Assembly: GCF_017939745.1 (NCBI RefSeq)
Contig: NZ_JAGKQQ010000001.1
Span: forward strand, 248,001-312,000
Length of the DNA stretch: 64,000 bases
Reading direction: 5' to 3'
Source of the DNA: Gemmata palustris
GTDB taxonomy: Bacteria > Planctomycetota > Planctomycetia > Gemmatales > Gemmataceae
The position numbers and the translations under genes were made by a program. Every line of letters starts with the position of its first letter. Positions within the stretch are counted from its first letter, which is position 1. Below are positions 60,101-64,000 of the stretch, piece after piece. The notes beneath the pieces were generated by a model. It was not told the origin of the DNA. It saw only the letters and a list, made by a program, of their open reading frames with translations, and searched no databases.

Positions 60101-61757
60101 GGCGCAGGGTGCGAAGCCCGGTGAGGGCGGGCAGCTCCCGGGGCACAAGGTCGATAGCGCGATCGCGAAGACGCGATACAGCACCCCGGGCGTCGGACTG
60201 ATCTCGCCGCCGCCGCACCACGACATCTACAGCATCGAAGACCTGGCGCAGCTCATCTTCGACCTGAAGAACGCGAACCCGCACGCGGAGATTTCCGTCA
60301 AGCTCGTGGCCGCAGCGGGCGTGGGCACGATCGCCACCGGTGTCGCGAAGGGCTACGCCGACCGCATCCTCATTAGCGGGGACAGTGGCGGAACGGGCGC
60401 CAGTCCGTTATCGAGCATCCGGCACGCGGGCGTTCCGTGGGAACTCGGGCTCGCGGAAGCGCAACAGGTGCTCGTCCGCAACGGGCTCCGCGGGCGCGTC
60501 CGGCTCCAGGCCGACGGGCAGATGAAGACCGGGCGCGACGTGGTCGTGGCCGCGTGCTTGGGCGCGGAAGAGTACGGCTTCGCCACGGCCCCGCTGATCG
60601 CGCTCGGCTGCGTGATGATGCGGAAGTGCCACCTGAATACGTGCCCGGTCGGGATCGCGACGCAAGACCCGGTTCTGCGTGCGCAGTTCGCCGGCGCCCC
60701 GGAGCACGTTGTTAATTACTTGTTCTTCGTGGCCGAGGAAGTGCGCGAGCTGCTGAGCGAGATGGGCTTCCGCACGCTCGACGAGATCGTCGGGCGGCCC
60801 GACCTGCTCGCGCAGCACGATCTGTCCTGGCACTGGAAGGCAAAGCACCTGGACCTCTCCGCGCTGCTCGCGCGCCAGAAAGTGCCGCAGGGCTCGATCA
60901 TCCGGTGCGTGGAGCGGCAACCGGACATCCTCGCGGAACAACTCGACTGGGAAGTCGTGCGTGCCGCAAAGGACGCGGTCGAGCACCCGCGCCGGCTGCA
61001 ACTGGCGCTGCCGATCACGAACCGCAACCGCACGACCGGCACGCTGCTGAGCTACTTCGTCACCGCGAAGTACGGCGAGGCCGGTCTGCGCGAGGACACG
61101 ATCGACCTGCGGTTCACCGGCACGGCCGGACAGAGCTTCGGCGCGTTCGCCACGCGCGGGATCACGCTGCGGCTCCGCGGTCAGGCGAACGACTACGTCG
61201 GCAAGGGACTTTCGGGCGGCAAGCTGATCGTCGCCCCGCCGCCCGAAGCCGGGTACGTCGCGGAAGACAATGTCGTGATCGGGAACGTGGCCCTCTATGG
61301 CGCTACCGGCGGCGAAGCGTACTTCTGCGGCCGCGCGGGGGAACGGTTCGCGGTCCGCAACAGCGGCGCGAAGGCCGTCGTCGAGGGCATCGGCGACCAC
61401 GGGTGCGAGTACATGACCGGCGGTGTCGTGGTGGTACTCGGCTCGACGGGGCGGAACTTCGCGGCCGGCATGAGCGGCGGGTTCGCGTATGTGTACGACC
61501 CGGACGGGACGTTCCGCGAGAACTGCAACACGGAAATGGTCGACCTCGTCCCGGTCGATCACTACAAGGACGTCGGTACCCTCAGCAACCTGATTAACCG
61601 GCACGTCCTTTACACCGGCTCGACGGTCGGCAACGCGATCGTCGACGACTTCGCCGCGGCCCTCGGGCGATTCGTGAAGGTGTTCCCGAAGGACTACCGC
61701 CGCGTGCTCGAACAGAGCCGCGCCGTTCAACGGCAATGGGAACTCGTGAACGGGTAA
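57189..61757 (+). CDS. gltB: Glutamate synthase large subunit
   Basis: The 1522-residue protein is the large (alpha) subunit of NADPH-type glutamate synthase. The glutaminase domain begins at Cys28 (FERDACGVGF), which becomes N-terminal after removal of a 27-residue propeptide. The central domain and FMN-binding synthase domain show GGRSNTGEGGEDPVRF, PGVGLISPPPHHDIYS and SGDSGGTGASP. The 3Fe-4S cluster cysteines are in CVMMRKCHLNTCPVGI. The C-terminal beta-helix carries GxxGG repeats (VVIGNVALYGATGGEAYFCG). It forms glutamate from glutamine and 2-oxoglutarate with GltD. The ATG at 57189 is preferred over 57111 because family members start shortly before the propeptide. gltD follows after a 266-bp repeat region. 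Confidence 0.97.
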   Translation: MQPVSPPFSPSPLVPEGLYNPSFERDACGVGFLADLHGRKTHATVRDALQLLRNLQHRGACGCDQDTGDGAGILLQLPDPFFRDAGEKLGLSLPAAGDYGVAFCFLPTDLQNRAAARRAVEEIVGTEGQVILGWRPVPVVSSAIGWLARSSEPAMEQLLIGRGKGAPDAAAFERKLYVIRRRAELWATAQAAGTATGFAIASCSSRTIIYKGMLKPDQLEAYFPDLAHPGTESALALVHSRYSTNTFPQWALAQPFHTLAHNGEINTLNGNVHWLKARQSMMHGGALGDDLAKVLPLNFEGLSDSAVLDRAVELLVQSGRSLPHVMMMLVPEAYEEQKHLDPDVRGFFRYHRCLTEPWDGPANLSFTDGTIIGAMLDRNGLRPGRFVVTDERVIVASEVGALPTPASEVRSTGRLQPGKLFIVDTARGKVITDEEIKLEVSRGKPYRAWVEQNQIQLDDLPAAPVFGDESVPVRHRQHVFGYTQEDVSRVLLPMAQDGQEPVSSMGTDTPLAVLSDRAQLLFNYFKQLFAQVTNPPIDPIREKVVMSTESLIGCESNLLGESPEHARLLRLKGPALTDEEFAKIRALDQPGLKARTLSTLFAKDTGEPGLAAAVDALCAAAADAVKGGCSVLILSDRGVNADLVPIPSLLATAAVNHHLIRAGLRVKCGLVVETGEAREVHHFALLVGYGAAAVNAYLAFETYRGLAAEGMLVDAHGAQLDLVKAFKNYAKAINAGLLKVFSKMGISTLMSYRGAQIFEAIGLNADVIDRHFTDTPSRIAGIGLTEIARESLTRHAVGFPGDPDAESPELDVGGEIMWRRRGEHRMWNPETVQTLQHAVRQESRASYREFSRSVNDESRHLCTLRGLLDIKKTHKAIPLELVEPAKEIVKRFFTGAMSFGSISKEAHETLAIALNRVGGRSNTGEGGEDPVRFKPDGNGDRRGSAIKQVASGRFGVTANYLANAVEIQIKMAQGAKPGEGGQLPGHKVDSAIAKTRYSTPGVGLISPPPHHDIYSIEDLAQLIFDLKNANPHAEISVKLVAAAGVGTIATGVAKGYADRILISGDSGGTGASPLSSIRHAGVPWELGLAEAQQVLVRNGLRGRVRLQADGQMKTGRDVVVAACLGAEEYGFATAPLIALGCVMMRKCHLNTCPVGIATQDPVLRAQFAGAPEHVVNYLFFVAEEVRELLSEMGFRTLDEIVGRPDLLAQHDLSWHWKAKHLDLSALLARQKVPQGSIIRCVERQPDILAEQLDWEVVRAAKDAVEHPRRLQLALPITNRNRTTGTLLSYFVTAKYGEAGLREDTIDLRFTGTAGQSFGAFATRGITLRLRGQANDYVGKGLSGGKLIVAPPPEAGYVAEDNVVIGNVALYGATGGEAYFCGRAGERFAVRNSGAKAVVEGIGDHGCEYMTGGVVVVLGSTGRNFAAGMSGGFAYVYDPDGTFRENCNTEMVDLVPVDHYKDVGTLSNLINRHVLYTGSTVGNAIVDDFAAALGRFVKVFPKDYRRVLEQSRAVQRQWELVNG

Positions 61758-61771
61758 TGACCGCCTTCCTC

Positions 61772-61880
61772 CGAACCCAGGGCGTTGCCCTGGGCTGGGG
61801 AATCTCGCCCCTTCAGGGCGAACCGCACTGGCAGGCTGAAAGCCTGCGATTTCTTAGCCCAGGGCAACGCCCTGGGTTCG
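61772..61880. repeat. Multi-hairpin repeat between gltB and gltD (family E)
   Basis: Perfect 25-bp outer arms (61772-61796, CGAACCCAGGGCGTTGCCCT onward, and 61856-61880) enclose two smaller perfect hairpins (CGCCCC-TTCA-GGGGCG-like at 61806-61820 and CAGGC-TGAAA-GCCTG at 61832-61846). The outer arm is itself nearly self-complementary. It would fold as a three-way junction in the transcript. Confidence 0.75.
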
Positions 61881-61892
61881 GGCGGGAAACCG

Positions 61893-61975
61893 CCCCGGGA
61901 TCAACCCGGGCAACACCCCGGGGTTAATCCAGAACAACACCCGGGTACCGATCCGGGGCGATGCCCCAGATTGAT
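61893..61975. repeat. Short imperfect repeats of CAACACCCGGG type
   Basis: Four close copies of an AAC-CCCGGG motif (near 61898, 61908, 61934 and 61950) in 80 bp follow the hairpin cluster. They may be decayed palindromic units of the same repeat zone. Confidence 0.45.
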
Positions 61976-62023
61976 GCGGATCGCGACGTTATTTCCAACC
62001 CCTAACCCCTGACCCCCACCACA

Positions 62024-63490
62024 ATGGCCGACCCGCGCGGGTTCCTGAACGTTGAACCGCAGAAACCGACCCCGAGGCCGGTCCACCTGCGCATTCGCGA
62101 TTACGACGAACTGTACCAGCCGATGCCGACCGAGAGCACGCGGGCGCAGGCGACCCGGTGCATGGACTGTGGCATCCCGTTCTGCCACACCGGGTGCCCG
62201 CTCGGGAACCGCATCCCGGACTGGAACGATCTCGTCTACCGGAACCGGTGGAAGGAGGCGCTCGCCGCGCTCCACGACACGAACAACTTCCCGGAGTTCA
62301 CCGGCAAGACGTGCCCCGCGCCGTGCGAGGCGTCCTGCGTCCTCGCGCTCAACGGGACCGCGGTCACGATCAAGACCATCGAGCAGGCGATCGTGGACCG
62401 CGGGTGGGAGATGGGGTGGATCGTCCCCGAACCGCCGCGCCACGAGACCGGCAAATCGGTCGGCATCATCGGGAGCGGTCCGGCCGGGCTCGCCGCGGCG
62501 CAGCAACTGCGCCGGGCCGGGCACGCGGTCACCGTCTACGAGCGCGCGGACCGCGCCGGCGGGCTGCTCACCTACGGCATCCCCGACTTCAAGATGGCGA
62601 AGGACTACGTCACCCGGCGCGTGGACCAGCTCCTCGCGGAGGGCGTCGAGTTCGTCCTCAACGCGGACGTCGGGGTCACAACCGATCCGCAGGAGTTGCG
62701 CCGGCGCCACGACGCACTCTTGCTGACGGTCGGGGCGACCAAGCCGCGCGAACTCGACATCCCGGGCCGCCGGTTGAAGGGCGTCGAGCAGGCGATGACG
62801 TTCCTGACCGCCCAGAACCGGCGCGGGTTCGGCGACGCGCTCGACGGGGAATCTCTTACCGCTACCGGCAAGAACGTGATTATCATCGGTGGCGGCGACA
62901 CCGCGGCGGACTGCCTCGGGACGTGTCACCGCCAGGGCGCGAAGTCGGTGCTTCAGCTCGACTACAACCCGTGCCCGCCGGAGGACATGAACCCGGAAAC
63001 GCCGTGGCCCCTGTGGCCAAAAATCCTCCGCATCACGCCGGCGCACGAGGAGGGCGGCAAGCGCGACTGGCAGATCAAGACGCAGAACTTTGCCGGCGAC
63101 GATCAGGGCCGCGTCACGGAACTGCACGCAGTCCGGATTCACCACTACTACGACAAAGAAGGCGAGCGCCAGTTCGAGGAACTGCACGGTTCCGAGCTCG
63201 TGTTCCCGTGCGAGTTGGTGCTGCTCGCGATCGGCTTTTCCGGACCGGAGCAGAGCTTACCGGAACGATTGGGGCTGGCGCTGACCACCTCCGGCGCGAT
63301 CCGGAGTGATGGTAAGTACGCGACCTCCGTGCCCGGTGTGTTCGCGGCCGGGGATTGCCGACGGGGACAGTCGCTCGTGGTTTGGGCGATTGCCGAAGGC
63401 CGGGAAGCCGCCCGGCACATTGACGAATCGCTGACCGGGCGCCCAAGCCGGCTCCGGGGACGGGATCTGCCTCTTGGACTGATCCGGTAA
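62024..63490 (+). CDS. gltD: Glutamate synthase small subunit
   Basis: The 488-residue protein is the NADPH-oxidising small (beta) subunit. The N-terminal Fe-S part has CMDCGIPFCHTGCPLGN and CPAPCEASC for two 4Fe-4S clusters. The FAD-binding Rossmann motif is GIIGSGPAGLAAAQQL, the NADPH-binding motif is IIIGGGDTAADCLGT, and the end carries GVFAAGDCRRGQSLVVWAIAEGR. Electrons pass from NADPH through FAD and the clusters to the large subunit. The length equals the family norm. The start ATG lies after a CCCCCACCACA stretch without a strong ribosome-binding site. The gltB-gltD order is classical, but the 266-bp repeat-filled gap is unusually wide. Confidence 0.97.
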   Translation: MADPRGFLNVEPQKPTPRPVHLRIRDYDELYQPMPTESTRAQATRCMDCGIPFCHTGCPLGNRIPDWNDLVYRNRWKEALAALHDTNNFPEFTGKTCPAPCEASCVLALNGTAVTIKTIEQAIVDRGWEMGWIVPEPPRHETGKSVGIIGSGPAGLAAAQQLRRAGHAVTVYERADRAGGLLTYGIPDFKMAKDYVTRRVDQLLAEGVEFVLNADVGVTTDPQELRRRHDALLLTVGATKPRELDIPGRRLKGVEQAMTFLTAQNRRGFGDALDGESLTATGKNVIIIGGGDTAADCLGTCHRQGAKSVLQLDYNPCPPEDMNPETPWPLWPKILRITPAHEEGGKRDWQIKTQNFAGDDQGRVTELHAVRIHHYYDKEGERQFEELHGSELVFPCELVLLAIGFSGPEQSLPERLGLALTTSGAIRSDGKYATSVPGVFAAGDCRRGQSLVVWAIAEGREAARHIDESLTGRPSRLRGRDLPLGLIR

Positions 63491-63556
63491 CGCGCACGGC
63501 ACGAATCGCTTTGTGAGGTCCGCCGGATTTCGCGAAGCAATTCGTGCCGCGTGTTT

Positions 63557-63572
63557 CGGCACCGCACTTGCA
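63557..63572 (+). promoter_or_regulatory. Sigma-54 promoter of the ATP-grasp gene
   Basis: CGGCACCGCACTTGCA has GG at 63558-63559 and GC at 63570-63571, exactly ten bases apart, with TTGCA complete. Transcription would begin near 63583, about 96 bp before the ATG. Confidence 0.7.
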
Positions 63573-63678
63573 ATTCAACTAGGGATTCACCCGAATATGG
63601 CTTGATTCGACCGCTGAAATAACACCAAGTGCCCGATCTACGCGCGGCCGAAGCCTTGTAAAGTGGCAGGAGTCTCCC

Positions 63679-64000
63679 ATGCCCACCCTTGGCACCCCGT
63701 CCCGGCTGACCCCGAGTCTCAACGGGTCATTGATTCCCAAGCCGCGTCTCTTCGATCACTACACCCCTCACCCAACAGCCTGGGACGAACTCTTCGACCG
63801 CGCACCCAACCCGCACCCGCACTGCGCCGCGGTCGTCGAGCGCCTCGGGCGGTTCCACGTCAACGAATTCCAGGCGAAGCGGAGCAACGCGGACCTGGCG
63901 TTCGTCAACCAGGGGATCACGTTCAGCGTTTATTCCGACCGCCGGGGCGTCGAGAAGATATTCCCGTTCGACCTGATCCCGCGCACGATCCCGGCCACCG
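63679..64000 (+). CDS. Circularly permuted ATP-grasp protein, 3' end cut off
   Basis: The frame is open from ATG 63679 (AGGAG at good distance) to the edge of the window, giving the first 107 residues. The segment HYTPHPTAWDELFDRAPNP, followed by VVERLGRFHVNEFQAKRSNA, NQGITFSVYSDRRGVEKIFP and FDLIPRTIP, matches the N-terminal part of circularly permuted type-2 ATP-grasp proteins (formerly DUF404/DUF407). These enzymes join carboxylates and amines with ATP and commonly lie beside alpha-E and transglutaminase-like genes in a peptide-forming cluster. Those partners, if present, are outside the window. A sigma-54 promoter is about 100 bp upstream. Confidence 0.85.
   Translation, partial: MPTLGTPSRLTPSLNGSLIPKPRLFDHYTPHPTAWDELFDRAPNPHPHCAAVVERLGRFHVNEFQAKRSNADLAFVNQGITFSVYSDRRGVEKIFPFDLIPRTIPAT

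Noticed and set aside
61893..61975. CRISPR-like array after gltB
   Set aside because: The repeated units are short, imperfect and irregularly spaced without spacer-length sequences. They look like decayed palindromic repeats.

Overview
The window looks like chromosome of a Gemmata-type planctomycete (Planctomycetota, Gemmataceae). The indicators are high G+C, a TIGR02996-type protein, a DUF1501 protein with a twin-arginine signal, a PVC-type cytochrome fused to a sugar-dehydrogenase-like propeller, and ECF sigma factors carrying very long C-terminal extensions. A HisA/HisF-related protein linked to one-carbon pathways and many large palindromic intergenic repeats also fit. I saw no rRNA, tRNA, CRISPR array, transposase or prophage.

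Layout. 1-3.3 kb: end of a thioredoxin-fold protein, two overlapping small genes, a secreted GH16 glycoside hydrolase and a DUF4288 protein. 3.7-5.9 kb: an exported catalase followed by an exported ankyrin protein. 6-12.5 kb: a solitary, long rplC, a secreted HEAT-like protein, a leucine-rich-repeat protein, a catalase-related peroxidase and an MgtC-type protein. 12.5-18 kb: a five-gene leftward redox/detoxification cluster (AhpD-like, DUF1348, DUF417, alpha/beta hydrolase, FMN split barrel) divergent from a GAF-type sigma-54 activator. 18-20.5 kb: rpsB-tsf-rpsT. 20.5-22 kb: HisA/F-related gene, a translationally coupled small protein and a GNAT acetyltransferase. 22-32 kb: an ECF sigma factor fused to an exported thioredoxin, a TlpA-like protein, a decayed cytochrome fragment, the intact three-haem cytochrome, PhzF, a proline-rich protein and DUF1501. 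32-35 kb: a GyrB-like protein without TOPRIM, GlsB and an MBOAT acyltransferase pair.

35-48 kb is the most distinctive part. An RND efflux adaptor and pump lie behind a near-perfect sigma-54 promoter. Two tandem TolC-type channels follow, and then a 719-residue protein in which an ECF sigma factor is fused through a membrane/signal segment to a second RND-type adaptor resembling the stand-alone one. This would be a sigma factor whose extracytoplasmic part is an efflux-pump component. 48-56 kb: a coupled NuoL/NuoM-like pair, a histidine kinase and sigma-54 response regulator, and a SulP transporter immediately behind a sigma-54 promoter. 57-63.5 kb: gltB and gltD, separated by a multi-hairpin repeat. 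The window ends in a circularly permuted ATP-grasp gene, again behind a sigma-54 promoter.

Recurring themes: sigma-54 control (two activators, three GG-N10-GC promoters), sigma factors fused to exported effectors, thiol/peroxide defence, and several families of palindromic repeats filling intergenic spaces. One unexplained signal is GCTAAC/GTTAGC hexamers at exact 10-bp spacing in two widely separated intergenic regions. Start sites were chosen from visible ribosome-binding sites. Family assignments come from recognising sequence motifs and were not checked by search.
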